A DNA stretch of 25,168 nucleotides, taken from contig JAHIFK010000310.1 of the NCBI GenBank assembly GCA_018900975.1, positions 1-25,168 on the forward strand. The letters run 5' to 3'. This document shows positions 15,962 to 24,800 of this stretch, piece after piece (within the stretch, counting starts at the first letter, position 1; every line of letters starts with the position of its first letter). The position numbers and the translations under genes are program-made. Below the pieces are notes generated by a model. The model was not told where the DNA came from. It made no database searches and worked only from the letters and a program-made list of their open reading frames with translations. The stretch comes from Methanobacteriota archaeon. GTDB lineage: Archaea; Halobacteriota; Methanosarcinia; Methanosarcinales; Methanoperedenaceae.

Positions 15962-16246
15962 TTAAATACCAGACAGTGCTTTCAGGAGTGGATGGGGAAG
16001 ATCATGTGGCTTGAAATTCCCGCCACTTATGGCAGGATCCAAATGTGTCCTCACCTTGAATGCATCCTCCACTCTTGTAAGGATTTTCCTAGCTTTCGTT
16101 GAATAATACTCTTCCTCGCATTCACAGCACTTTACGTAAGGTTGCGACCCCTTGTGGACAAAAACATGGAAATAGAACTGGTGTATGTCCCTGTTGCCGC
16201 ATACCTCGCATGGCACGAATTCCTGAATTACCTCACGAATTTTCAT
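15962..16246 (-). CDS. Small Cys-rich (putative zinc-binding) hypothetical protein
   Basis: A 94-residue protein starting MKIREVIQEF. It has two CxxC pairs: C13-E-V-C16-G and, about 28 residues on, C43 and C46 in VKCCECEEEYYS. This spacing fits a single zinc ribbon. The middle is aromatic and polar (HQFYFHVFVHKGSQPY), followed by a basic helix and a Pro/His-rich tail. I do not recognise the family. The frame stays open upstream to 16327, but the extra 27 residues read like translated AT-rich leader, so the ATG at 16244-16246 was chosen; only a weak GGAAAT precedes it. Three 15-base tandem repeats lie about 170 bases upstream. Confidence 0.65.
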   Translation of the reverse strand: MKIREVIQEFVPCEVCGNRDIHQFYFHVFVHKGSQPYVKCCECEEEYYSTKARKILTRVEDAFKVRTHLDPAISGGNFKPHDLPHPLLKALSGI

Positions 16247-16364
16247 GATATTTCCAGTGGTACTTTGAGGTACATATAATTTAGTATTTAGATAATATAA
16301 ATACTTATCATAATAATGACAAGTCAAACTAATTTTGATATAGGCCTTAACCGATCATGCAATT

Positions 16365-16373
16365 AAAAAAAAA
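16365..16373 (-). terminator. Poly-T run downstream of the roadblock gene
   Basis: Nine A on the plus strand are nine T on the minus strand, about 130 bases beyond the end of the roadblock/LC7 gene. It could end that transcript. The distance makes this less certain than the run at 15942. Confidence 0.35.
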
Positions 16374-16416
16374 GCAGGAAGTTATTATGGAATGTCCTAA
16401 CTTAAAGAAGAAATGG

Positions 16417-16459
16417 GCTTTGAAGTCATAAGCTTTGAAGTCATAGGCTTGAAGTCATA
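16417..16459. repeat. Three tandem copies of a 15-base repeat
   Basis: GCTTTGAAGTCATA occurs at 16417-16430 and 16432-16445, each followed by one variable base. A third copy at 16447-16459 lacks one T. The period is 15 bases. The repeats are between the end of the roadblock gene and the start of the small Cys-rich gene. Confidence 0.8.
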
Positions 16460-16501
16460 ATCTTTAAAGGCATATTCTGCGGCTAACTGTTAATATGTAC
16501 C

Positions 16502-16876
16502 CTACTCAAACCAATTATTCTCAAAAACTTTATTTATTCGATCAGATGCTTTTGACACTTCTATTAGTATCTGCCCCAGGGTTGAATCGTCTCTTGCCAT
16601 AACTATTATCAATGCTTTTTGTCCTGCTCCAGAGGCGATCAATTTACCTAATTTTGTTTCCACGATCACCCTATCCGGCAATCCCTTCCCGAACTCTACT
16701 GCAGCAATAACAGCTGCCCCGAACATTGTAGCTGACATTGCGGCGAAGGTATCTGCGTTACGCTCCATTGTTGAACTAATAAGCAGACCGTCCCTGCTTA
16801 GCAATGCTGATATCTCTATCCCTTGCGTATTATTGAGGTCATGCAGGACTTTATCGATCGTTTCTCTTGAAGGCAT
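16502..16876 (-). CDS. Roadblock/LC7 domain protein
   Basis: A 124-residue single-domain roadblock/LC7 protein. It shows the usual pattern: an N-terminal helix (ETIDKVLHDLNN), strand IEISALLSRDGLLISS, helix ADTFAAMSATMFGAAVIAAVEFG, strand RVIVETKLGKLIASGAG, strand ALIIVMARDDSTLGQILIEV and a closing helix. Such proteins (MglB-like) form dimers that regulate small Ras-like GTPases or act as scaffolds; no GTPase is encoded in this window, so the partner is elsewhere. The ATG at 16874-16876 was chosen over an in-frame TTG at 16888. A TATA-like box (CATATAATAAAT, about 16893-16904) lies about 25 bases upstream, predicting a leaderless message starting at this ATG. Confidence 0.85.
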   Translation of the reverse strand: MPSRETIDKVLHDLNNTQGIEISALLSRDGLLISSTMERNADTFAAMSATMFGAAVIAAVEFGKGLPDRVIVETKLGKLIASGAGQKALIIVMARDDSTLGQILIEVSKASDRINKVFENNWFE

Positions 16877-16892
16877 AGTTATACCCAATTTA

Positions 16893-16904
16893 TTATATGG
16901 TCGA
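16893..16904 (-). promoter_or_regulatory. TATA box of the roadblock gene
   Basis: CATATAATAAAT on the minus strand sits about 25 bases before the chosen ATG, and there is no ribosome binding site. This supports a leaderless start at 16876. Confidence 0.4.
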
Positions 16905-17062
16905 TTAGAATATAATAATGTCTACTGTATTAATTATATATTAAAGTCCAATTCTCCCTTGAACTGTTCTTAATCGTCCGAAATAGTCTATTTCGTTTCA
17001 AAAAGCCCTAATAATAGACCAAATACAATTAGCTTTGAGGTTTGCCGGACTGAAATTATTAA

Positions 17063-17575
17063 TCAATACAATTCCCGTTTTTCTATTTGTAACCTTGCCA
17101 TCTCTACAGCCTGTTTTGTATAATCCTTGCGGTTAATCCGGCCCCCTGTTAGCCAGCCAATAATTCCTTCATCATAGCCGATGTTGGGTTTACCAGTTAA
17201 GGGAGTAAACGCCTCTGAAATCGTTATCCCACCCTCTACGGCCTTTTTCGTACATTCGGGGGGGTATTCAAACGAAGGACCAAGACCAAGGTATATCCGG
17301 GTGCCATCGAAAACCGCGCAGCAGCAAAAATTCATGTACCCGCTTGCAGTCTCAGGGACACGGGATATCCCGTCCTCGATCCCGATTGAATACTCACAAT
17401 CCCGGAACACTGCTTTTGCCCTGTTTATCGCACCTTTTATGATCTCCTCAAGGTTCAGGGGCTGTTCCCTGACGCCGGAATCGCAGGCTTGCCCCTCTAT
17501 GAAAAACGATGGAAAAACCTCTTTCACCGCGTTTATCTTATTCTGGTTCAGCGATGCAACAATTATCCGTTTCAT
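17063..17575 (-). CDS. yjjX: DUF84 inosine/xanthosine triphosphatase
   Basis: A 170-residue protein of the DUF84 (YjjX) family, which hydrolyses ITP and XTP to keep deaminated purines out of nucleic acids. The N-terminal VASLNQNKINAVKEVF loop, which binds the triphosphate, is present. It is followed by GVREQPLNLEEIIKGAINRAK, the acidic IGIEDGI segment, FCCCAVFDG, and the closing GYDEGIIGWLTGGRINRKDYTKQAVEMA. All are hallmarks of the family and the length is normal. It lies 2 bases downstream of the hypothetical gene at 17578 on the same strand and is probably co-transcribed with it. Confidence 0.93.
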   Translation of the reverse strand: MKRIIVASLNQNKINAVKEVFPSFFIEGQACDSGVREQPLNLEEIIKGAINRAKAVFRDCEYSIGIEDGISRVPETASGYMNFCCCAVFDGTRIYLGLGPSFEYPPECTKKAVEGGITISEAFTPLTGKPNIGYDEGIIGWLTGGRINRKDYTKQAVEMARLQIEKRELY

Positions 17576-17577
17576 GG

Positions 17578-18111
17578 TTAACGTCTCTGTTTGTTGTTGT
17601 TTTTGTTTTTATAGAATTTAATGAAATACTTCCACCCGGTCTTGCAAAGAGGCTTTCTCGCCTCAGGGTCTTCCCTTACCCAGTCCATAATATAAAAGAA
17701 CTGCGCCTTGTACTCATCAACCGTTTCTTCAACAATAACAGGAGGATTCGGGATGCCTAACCCCTGAAGATATTCTATGAACATCCACTCTCCTTTCTTC
17801 TGGGCGTCGCCGTCGATTTTCATGACCTTGAACTTATAACCTTCTTTTTTCAGCCATTCTGCTGACTTATCATGGATACAGCCTGAGCATATCTCTATTT
17901 CCTCATCTTTTGTGACTTTTAGCGCGTTAAAACCCCGTTCTACAATGGTTCTTGCGCTGTCCATATAGGTCTTTTTCTTGAAGTTTTCAAGATCGAACAG
18001 CTCGATAGGAACAATATCGTAATGTATCTCTTCTGTTTCTTTCCTGATAACAATGATACCCACCCCTCCAACAGGTGTGCCCCATCCCTGGTCATCTATC
18101 TGGATAGTCAT
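17578..18111 (-). CDS. Conserved-looking hypothetical protein
   Basis: A 177-residue protein beginning MTIQIDDQGWGTPVGGVGIIVIR. The opening strand with DDxGWGxxVGG recalls an RNase H-like or sugar-kinase-like first strand, and I have a vague memory of similar archaeal and bacterial hypothetical proteins. That fold idea is not proven. A second acidic and cysteine part (TKDEEIEICSGCIHDKSAEWLKKEGYKF) follows, and the tail is very basic (KFYKNKNNNKQRR). An in-frame ATG at 18126 adds five residues. A TATA-like TATATATTA (about 18138-18146) points to a leaderless start near 18111-18126. It is divergent from the MscS gene and ends 2 bases before the DUF84 gene, suggesting a shared nucleotide-related job (weak inference). 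Confidence 0.7.
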   Translation of the reverse strand: MTIQIDDQGWGTPVGGVGIIVIRKETEEIHYDIVPIELFDLENFKKKTYMDSARTIVERGFNALKVTKDEEIEICSGCIHDKSAEWLKKEGYKFKVMKIDGDAQKKGEWMFIEYLQGLGIPNPPVIVEETVDEYKAQFFYIMDWVREDPEARKPLCKTGWKYFIKFYKNKNNNKQRR

Positions 18112-18204
18112 GTTATCGGGTTGCATGAGCGTTATTAATATATAACCCTGACCTGTTATGAATGGAAAAGTATTTCAGACCACTGGCTCATTACAAAAAA
18201 TATT

Positions 18205-19071
18205 ATGGATTACACCCCTTATTTTCGCCCCATCCTCATAATTTGCGCAAGTCTGCTCATAGCCGCAGCCATCAACCTGATATTTAAGAGGCTTATTAAA
18301 AGGGCGGAAAATACAGGAACAAAACTTGACGATATCATCCTGCTTGCTATCGGAAGACCACTTTACATTATGGTACTCGTGGCAGGCATATATTATGCTG
18401 TCCATGAAACTCCCTACCTGGGGGAGATAATGAATAGTTACGATAAAGAATACATGTACAGGAATTTTTTACTTACTGTTTTCGTGACATGGATAGCAGC
18501 ATCGCTTGTAAAAAAGATAATCAGGGAATACGGGTATGAACTTTCTGCCAGGGCAAATGGGGAGATGGATGACAGGCTTGTGGCGCTTGCCGATATGTCG
18601 GGAACGTATATCATCTGGCTTGTTGGCTTGATGATAGCCCTCTCAGGCGTAGGAGTTGAGATAGGTCCTGTGATCGCTGGTATGGGGATCGCCGGCCTGG
18701 CTATCGCCCTGGCTGCGCAGAACCTGCTCTCGAACGTGTTCGGGGGGATGACCATTACCATTGACCAGCTTTACAAAGTGGGGGACAGGGTCGAATTCGG
18801 CGGTGTTTACGGGGATATCTATGAGATAAAACCCAGGTACACGAAGATAAAGACCCTGGATAATATGATAATCACAGTCCCCAATTCCAAAGTTATGTTC
18901 ACGGAATATGCGGCTTCGTCCCAGAACTTCGAACTTCTAGTTTGGATAAAACATTATGAAGAAAGGCACCCTGTCCTTGACAGGATACTCAGGGATATGT
19001 TCAAACGGTTCAAAGAAGAAGGCATAGAGATACCCTTTAACCAGATGGATGTCCATATTAAGAAAGATTAG
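18205..19071 (+). CDS. mscS: MscS-family mechanosensitive channel
   Basis: A 288-residue small-conductance mechanosensitive channel. Hydrophobic helices are at about residues 8-28, 46-66 and 87-105, and a fourth is near 133-152. The pore helix with the Gly/Ala pattern (GMGIAGLAIALAAQNLLSNVFGG) is at about 157-180. The beta domain follows directly, with the classic VGDRVEFGGVYGDIYEIKPRYTKIKTLDNMIITVPNSK. The C-terminal alpha/beta part is short. Such channels open when membrane tension rises and release solutes after osmotic downshock. The gene starts divergently from the 18111 hypothetical gene, with a 78-base gap and no clear ribosome binding site. The next membrane gene begins 4 bases after its stop. 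Confidence 0.95.
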   Translation: MDYTPYFRPILIICASLLIAAAINLIFKRLIKRAENTGTKLDDIILLAIGRPLYIMVLVAGIYYAVHETPYLGEIMNSYDKEYMYRNFLLTVFVTWIAASLVKKIIREYGYELSARANGEMDDRLVALADMSGTYIIWLVGLMIALSGVGVEIGPVIAGMGIAGLAIALAAQNLLSNVFGGMTITIDQLYKVGDRVEFGGVYGDIYEIKPRYTKIKTLDNMIITVPNSKVMFTEYAASSQNFELLVWIKHYEERHPVLDRILRDMFKRFKEEGIEIPFNQMDVHIKKD

Positions 19072-19075
19072 TCAC

Positions 19076-19495
19076 ATGAACATCACTAAAAAGAATATCA
19101 CTGCTATTGCATGCGGTTTTTCCCTGACAATGGGTATTGTCATAATCCTTGTCCTTTTGACCATGTTCCTGCCATTCCAGGCAGACCCATATATCATATT
19201 TCTCCTTTCCCTCATTGTAGTGTTCCCTCTTATCTGGTCAAGACTGAACCAGTTAGATGGACAAAATAAAATTCTCGGCTGGGCCTTTATGGGACTCGGA
19301 GCACAACTACTCGTTCTTCCGCTCCCGCTTGTGTTCATTATATTAAAATTCCCCTCCACTTCAAGTTTACTCTTTGGGGGAGTAATTCTCACAGGGTCAT
19401 TGGTTTTCGGGGTGCCTGCCGGACTGCTTGCCGTGGCAGCGGGACTTTTTCTTGTAAAACGCCGTCAATTTCGCATCAGCCCTAATTCAAAATAG
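19076..19495 (+). CDS. Small multi-spanning membrane protein, unknown function
   Basis: A 139-residue hydrophobic protein with about four transmembrane helices: residues 7-32, 36-52, 66-90 and 99-125. It ends in a basic cytoplasmic tail (VKRRQFRISPNSK). No catalytic motif is seen. The ATG at 19076 lies 4 bases after the mscS stop; a longer form starting at 19049 inside mscS is possible but adds only a polar stretch. Close spacing suggests it is co-transcribed with mscS and might be an accessory membrane protein. The family is not recognised. Confidence 0.7.
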   Translation: MNITKKNITAIACGFSLTMGIVIILVLLTMFLPFQADPYIIFLLSLIVVFPLIWSRLNQLDGQNKILGWAFMGLGAQLLVLPLPLVFIILKFPSTSSLLFGGVILTGSLVFGVPAGLLAVAAGLFLVKRRQFRISPNSK

Positions 19496-19533
19496 TTATA
19501 TCCCCTAATGTAATAGAAAGGCATTTGAAGCTC

Positions 19534-20046
19534 ATGACAGAGACCATGTATGCAAAAGAACTTGCAGATTTTCTAACTGATGGGAGGGAAATAACCCTTG
19601 TAGAGATGGGATGCGATGAGGTCAACATTTCCTGCACCCAGGGAAAGATCAATCTCTGGTTCGGCAGGAAGGTTAGCGAGCCGCTCATCCGCCATGTCAT
19701 TTTCGGCATATCCAATGTAGATTCGTCTGTAAGCCATGAACTGGAAATTATATGTAATTTCGATACAATATCTCTGAACGAGAGCCTGGGTTATAAATTG
19801 ATATCGTATTCAAAAACAAAGGGAGGATACAGGGCGGTATTCAAGCTGTTATTCTCGAAAAAATTCGCTCTTGACCATTTCATGAGATCAATAATAGACC
19901 AGCTTAAGGAAAAAGGAGTGAAACTCACCCTTCACTGGGATGGGAGTCCTGGCATGATACTCCATTTATATAATGAGCTGAAAAAGCTTGATAATATGAA
20001 GATCAAGCGTATAGAATATAAAGCTGAAGAAGATAAAAGAGGATAA
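19534..20046 (+). CDS. Hypothetical protein coupled to hexuloisomerase
   Basis: A 170-residue soluble protein that I do not recognise. It begins MTETMYAKELADFLTDGREITLVEMGCDEVNISC and continues with alternating strands (GKINLWFGRKVSEPLIRHVIFGI; YRAVFKLLFSKKFALDHFMRSIIDQLKEKGVKLTLHW). This gives an alpha/beta layout with no cysteine clusters or membrane segments. A TTG at 19525 is an alternative start; GTTATATC at about 19495-19502 may be its TATA element. Its TAA is immediately followed by the ATG of the hexuloisomerase gene, with that gene's ribosome binding site (AAGAGGA) inside this one, so the two are co-translated. A role with hexuloisomerase is possible but unproven. Confidence 0.7.
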   Translation: MTETMYAKELADFLTDGREITLVEMGCDEVNISCTQGKINLWFGRKVSEPLIRHVIFGISNVDSSVSHELEIICNFDTISLNESLGYKLISYSKTKGGYRAVFKLLFSKKFALDHFMRSIIDQLKEKGVKLTLHWDGSPGMILHLYNELKKLDNMKIKRIEYKAEEDKRG

Positions 20047-20655
20047 ATGAACGGCGAAAAGAAAAATTTTGAAGCAACCAGAGCATCGATGAATTTTATT
20101 GCTGAACATATTAAGAAAGTTGCCACCAGGCTTGATACGGATTCGGCATCAGCTCTTGTGGACAGTATTCTTGGGGCAAAAAGGATATTCCTCATGGGGG
20201 CAGGAAGGTCAGGTTTAGCGGCAAGGGCTTTTGCTATGAGACTTATGCATATGGGATTTGCGGTTCATGTTGTAGGAGAAACAACTGCACCTGCTGTGCA
20301 GCCTGATGACCTTGTCATTGCAGTTTCGGGCTCAGGAGAAACTACGTCAATAGCAAACCTTGGCTCTATTTCAAAAAAGCTCGGGTCAAAACTTGCGACA
20401 ATAACTTCGAACAAGGATTCCACGCTGGGGAAATTATCGGATGTGGTCGTGATCATTCCCGGCAGACCCAAAGAAGATATTGATTATGAGGATTACCAGG
20501 AACGGCGAATGATAGGGTACACCCAGCTTGCGCCACTTGGGACTGTATTTGAGATATCAGCGCTGGTATTTATGGATGCGGTTATTACTGAACTTATGGT
20601 AAAGACCGGCGCAAGTGAAGACGAGTTGAAAAAACGACACACCGTATTTGAGTGA
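20047..20655 (+). CDS. hxlB: 6-phospho-3-hexuloisomerase
   Basis: A 202-residue SIS-domain isomerase that interconverts 3-hexulose 6-phosphate and fructose 6-phosphate. In many archaea it works in the reverse ribulose-monophosphate direction with hexulose-phosphate synthase to make ribulose 5-phosphate for nucleotides. The SIS motifs are clear: FLMGAGRSGLAARAFAMRLMHMG, then VVGETTAPAVQPDDLVIAVSGSGETTS and the closing QLAPLGTVFEISALVFMDAVI. Length is normal for the family. A hexulose-phosphate synthase gene is not in the window. The gene is coupled upstream to a hypothetical protein and overlaps the aminotransferase downstream by 4 bases (GTGA). Confidence 0.94.
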   Translation: MNGEKKNFEATRASMNFIAEHIKKVATRLDTDSASALVDSILGAKRIFLMGAGRSGLAARAFAMRLMHMGFAVHVVGETTAPAVQPDDLVIAVSGSGETTSIANLGSISKKLGSKLATITSNKDSTLGKLSDVVVIIPGRPKEDIDYEDYQERRMIGYTQLAPLGTVFEISALVFMDAVITELMVKTGASEDELKKRHTVFE

Positions 20656-21761
20656 GGAACATGTTTTCGCAGAGGGTAAAAGGGCTTGACATCTCAGGTA
20701 TCAGGAAGATGTTCGAAGGGGCGGGACCAAATGCCATAAACCTGGGACTTGGTCAGCCGGATTTCGATACACCGGAGCACATAAAAAAAGCGGCTATCGA
20801 TGCTATCAATAAAGGGTTCACCGGATATACTGCGAACCTGGGTATCCCTGAACTGAGGGAAGCCCTGTGCGCCAAGTTCAAAAGGGATAACCATTTTACG
20901 GTCGCGCAAGATGAAATTATCGTCACAGCCGGCGCTTCTGAGGCGCTTCATCTCGCGCTGCAGGCTCTTGTAGATAACGGGGATGAAGTATTGGTGCCTG
21001 ATCCTGGTTTTTTATCATATTCCGCCCTGACAAAGCTTGCCGGAGGACAGGTCGTCGGCGTTCCGCTGGGTGAAAATCTGACACTGACCCCGGATGCAGT
21101 GAACGAGCGCATTACCCCGAAAACCCGCGCCATAATTATAAATTCGCCTTCAAATCCTACAGGGACGGTGCAGACCAGAGAGGAAATAAAGGGTCTGGCT
21201 GAACTTGCACAGGAGAACGATATAACGATAATTTCTGATGAGGTCTATGAACATTTCATCTACGAGGGCGAGCATGTCAGTCCCGCGCAGTTCACTGATA
21301 ACGTAATCACGATCAACGCAGTTTCAAAGACCTATGCAATGACAGGCTGGCGCATCGGTTATGCAGCGGCGCGTAAGGAATACATTGAACAGATGGTAAA
21401 GGTGCACCAGTACATCCAGGCGTGCGCCTGCTCTATCGCCCAGAAGGCTGCGCTTGCTGCGATCGAGGGGCCGCAGGACTGCGTGCGCGAGATGCGTGAG
21501 AGCTTCAGGGCAAGAAGGGATATATTGATGGAAGGATTCAGTTCGATGGGGATAAAATGCGTCAAACCGCAGGGAGCTTTCTACGCTTTCCCTGAGGTTG
21601 AGGATGAAGAGGCGCCGCAGAAGTTATTAAAGAACGGGGTCATAGTTACTCCGGGCTCGGCTTTTGGGGAGAATGGGAAAGGACATATAAGGCTATCTTA
21701 TTCTACATCTGAGGCGAATTTGAGGAAGGCGCTGGGGATAATGGAGAAGATGCTGAGTTAG
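20652..21761 (+). CDS. aspC: Class I/II PLP-dependent aminotransferase (aspartate aminotransferase type)
   Basis: A 369-residue fold-type I aminotransferase of the archaeal aspartate-aminotransferase group. It has NLGLGQPDFDTPEHI at the N terminus, GYTANLGIPELREAL, SPSNPTG, ISDEVYEHF and the Schiff-base lysine K226 in AVSKTYAMTGWRIGYA. The C-terminal RLSYSTSE carries the arginine that binds the substrate carboxylate. It could use aspartate or aromatic 2-oxo acids, and an aromatic role would complement tyrA-aroE, but specificity cannot be read from sequence. The GTG start overlaps the preceding stop (GTGA). An ATG three codons later (20661) is an equally possible start. Confidence 0.9.
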   Translation: MRNMFSQRVKGLDISGIRKMFEGAGPNAINLGLGQPDFDTPEHIKKAAIDAINKGFTGYTANLGIPELREALCAKFKRDNHFTVAQDEIIVTAGASEALHLALQALVDNGDEVLVPDPGFLSYSALTKLAGGQVVGVPLGENLTLTPDAVNERITPKTRAIIINSPSNPTGTVQTREEIKGLAELAQENDITIISDEVYEHFIYEGEHVSPAQFTDNVITINAVSKTYAMTGWRIGYAAARKEYIEQMVKVHQYIQACACSIAQKAALAAIEGPQDCVREMRESFRARRDILMEGFSSMGIKCVKPQGAFYAFPEVEDEEAPQKLLKNGVIVTPGSAFGENGKGHIRLSYSTSEANLRKALGIMEKMLS

Positions 21762-21812
21762 GATTGAGTCATTGTTAATTTCAAATTTAAATCGCAACAT
21801 TTTTAATCATAT

Positions 21813-21822
21813 AAGACGTCTT
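21813..21822. promoter_or_regulatory. Perfect palindrome upstream of the restriction-modification gene
   Basis: AAGACGTCTT is a perfect 10-base palindrome. It overlaps the end of a TATA-like ATCATATAAG (21807-21816) and lies 37 bases before the start codon. It could be an operator for the restriction-modification gene; a role is inferred only from position. Confidence 0.3.
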
Positions 21823-21858
21823 GTGTTTCTCGGATGAGGTTGTAAGGAGCTGCGTTAA

Positions 21859-24800
21859 TTGATAGATAATGAAGCTATGAGCAGGATAAGGCAGGATATT
21901 GAAAAACTTGTAACGAGCTACAAGTCTCTTAAGAAATCCAAAAATGACGAACCAAAAGAGATGGCGGCGATCAGCGAAGCCAACGTACGCGCAGATTTTA
22001 TTGATCGATTGTTCGAGATACTCGGTTGGGACATCAGGAATCCTGATGAATATGACAGGGAACATTTTATCCGCGGAGCAGGTTTTGCAGATGTCGCTCT
22101 GAAACTTGATAAGAAACCCACTATCTTTATTGAAGCAAAGCGCTTTGGAGTGATCCAACATCGCGATAAAGTAAAAGGAGACTGGACGCTTGAAGAACGG
22201 CAGTCAATTCTCTATGCGGCGAGTAAGAACTGTAAATGGGCAATTCTTACCAATTTTGAGAAATTCAGGGTATTTAATGCGCTGACAGGCCTGACGGTTC
22301 TAAATTTTGAATCTGTTGACGATTATGTGAAAAGATTGTGGGACCTTATTCACCTGACCAAAGAATTCGTTTTGTCGGAGAAAATCGATAAACTTGGCGC
22401 CCGTGAAGAAAAAGAGCCTATTGATAAGGAATTTCTGGGGCTGCTTAACAACTGGCGCATTAAGCTTGCCAATGATATCTACAGAAATAATTTCCTGAAT
22501 GAGGGCAAACCACCTGATCTGAGCCAGCTTTTCCCCGATTATGCAAAGCATGAAAATGACCCGAAATATGCAAAATTCCTGGAATCCAGAAGGGAGATAT
22601 TAAGAAAGCGCCTTGATTTTTCCGTGCTCAAGGATGAAAAAGGGATTTTCGATATTGAGAAACTTAAGAGCGCAGTACAGAGGATCCTGGACAGGTTGAT
22701 CATTATCAGATGGGCTGAAGACCACCTGCTTCTTGACGACTCTAACATCCTCGGCGATAAACTGAAACTCTGGAAATCTGCGGGGCGCTACAACCCGCTT
22801 TATGAGGCGCTCTTCTCAGACGGCGCGCTGTTCGATAAGTTCAACGACATTCACAACGGCGAGATTTTCAAGCGCGGCATGTTCTACGACCGCATCAACG
22901 TGAGCAGTCATGTGCTTGAGAATATCATTGAGGAGATGACCTCGCGTTCTTTCAGGAAGTTTGATTTTGACGTTCTGGGCAATACATACGAGACCTATCT
23001 TGGCAATACGCTTCGATTGAAGGAGGATAACACCTTTGAGTTGAAGCCGAGCCAGGAAACACGCAAGGAGAGCGGGATTTACTACACACCTCCCTATGTT
23101 GTGGATTACATCGTGAAGAATACGTTGGGCGCGCTGCTCAAAGATAAGATGCCGGAGCAAGTGGCGCGCATAAAAGTGCTTGACCCGGCGTGCGGCTCTG
23201 GCTCTTTCCTGATCAAAGCCTACGACTGTTTTGCGAATTACTATGAGGAGAAAAACCGTCCGATCAAGGCACGCATAGATGAGAATGTAAGGAAAGGAAT
23301 TATTTTTGAATCCTCAGAAAGCATTTACGAAGGCTACGAAGCCAGCATCCTCATGAACAACATCCATGGGGTAGACTTGGACAGTCAGGCTGCTGAGATC
23401 GCGGCTGTGAACCTGATGCTCAAGGCGCTAAAGGCTGAGGAGATGCTGCCTCCGATCCTGGGTGAGACTATAAAAGTCGGGAATTCGCTCATCAGCGGGA
23501 GCGAGGAGGAGCTGAAGAGGTATTTTGGGGAGGAATGGCGCGCGAAGAAGGCTTTCAACTGGGAGGAGGAGTTCGCGGATGTGTTTGATAAGGCGCTGGC
23601 TGAAGGGGAGAGAGGGTTCGATGTGGTGATAGGGAATCCGCCATACATAACTTTAGCACTGGGAAAAAAGCAAAAGTTTGTATCAGATGAAGAACTCGCA
23701 TATTTTACAGATAAATATCCAAATTCAATGGAATATAAAGGAAACACTTATACATTATTTGTTGAGCGTGCGATACAATATTTAAAAATGAACGGTATGC
23801 TGTCCTTCATAATTCCAAATACGATATTGAGTGCGTACCATGTTAGAGAGATTAGAGGGTACATTTTAGATACATGTAAAATATTGCAAATAGTTGATAT
23901 TCATGATAAAGTATTCAAGGATGCTGAAATCGGCGGAAATACAATTTTAATATTAGAAAGAGAAAAAAGCGAAGAATCGAGAGATAAAAACAATGTAAAA
24001 ATAATCAAAATAGATAATGCAGAGCAATTCATTAAAAAATCTTTTGCGATAGAAGAAATCAATCAAAGGATTTTTAGAACTATTCCAGACAAGAAATTTC
24101 TTTTGAATAAAAGTGATTTATCACTGCTTAATAAGCTTGAAAAGGGGTGTATAAAACTCGGTGAAATAGCAACGTTTTACCAGGGAATAATTACAGGAGA
24201 TAATAAAAAATACCTTTCAAATAAGCCGGAATCATCAAAGCACCAAAAAATCATAAGAGGTAAAGACATTGAACGTTATTCCTTAAAATTTGGAGGTATT
24301 TACGTTTATTTTGATAAAGAGATGCTTTGGAGTAATACCGACGAAAATATGTTTTTAGTTGATGAGAAAATCATCAGTAGGCAAACCAGTGACCATTTAG
24401 TAGCAACTTATGATAATGAGAAATATTTTTCGTTAGATAGCACTCATGTAATAATACCAACTGGCGTAAATATAAAATACCTTCTTGCTTTATTCAATTC
24501 CAAATTGTTAAACAACTATTATCAAATGATAGTACCTGAAGCAGGCAGAACTTTTGCACAGGTCAAAATAGTAAACTTAAAACAACTTCCAATTAAAAAT
24601 ACATCTTTGGAAATCCAACAAGAATTTGCCAGCCTCGTTGACCGTATGCTTTCCCTCAACCAGCAGTTGAACCGCATCAACGCCGATTTCCAGCACTACC
24701 TCAACCTGCGCCCGCACAGCAAGGTCGCACTACGCAGCGTTATGGATGCGCTGCCTGTGGGCGATAAGGAAGTGTTGAAAGACCATTTTGGGAAGCCAGT

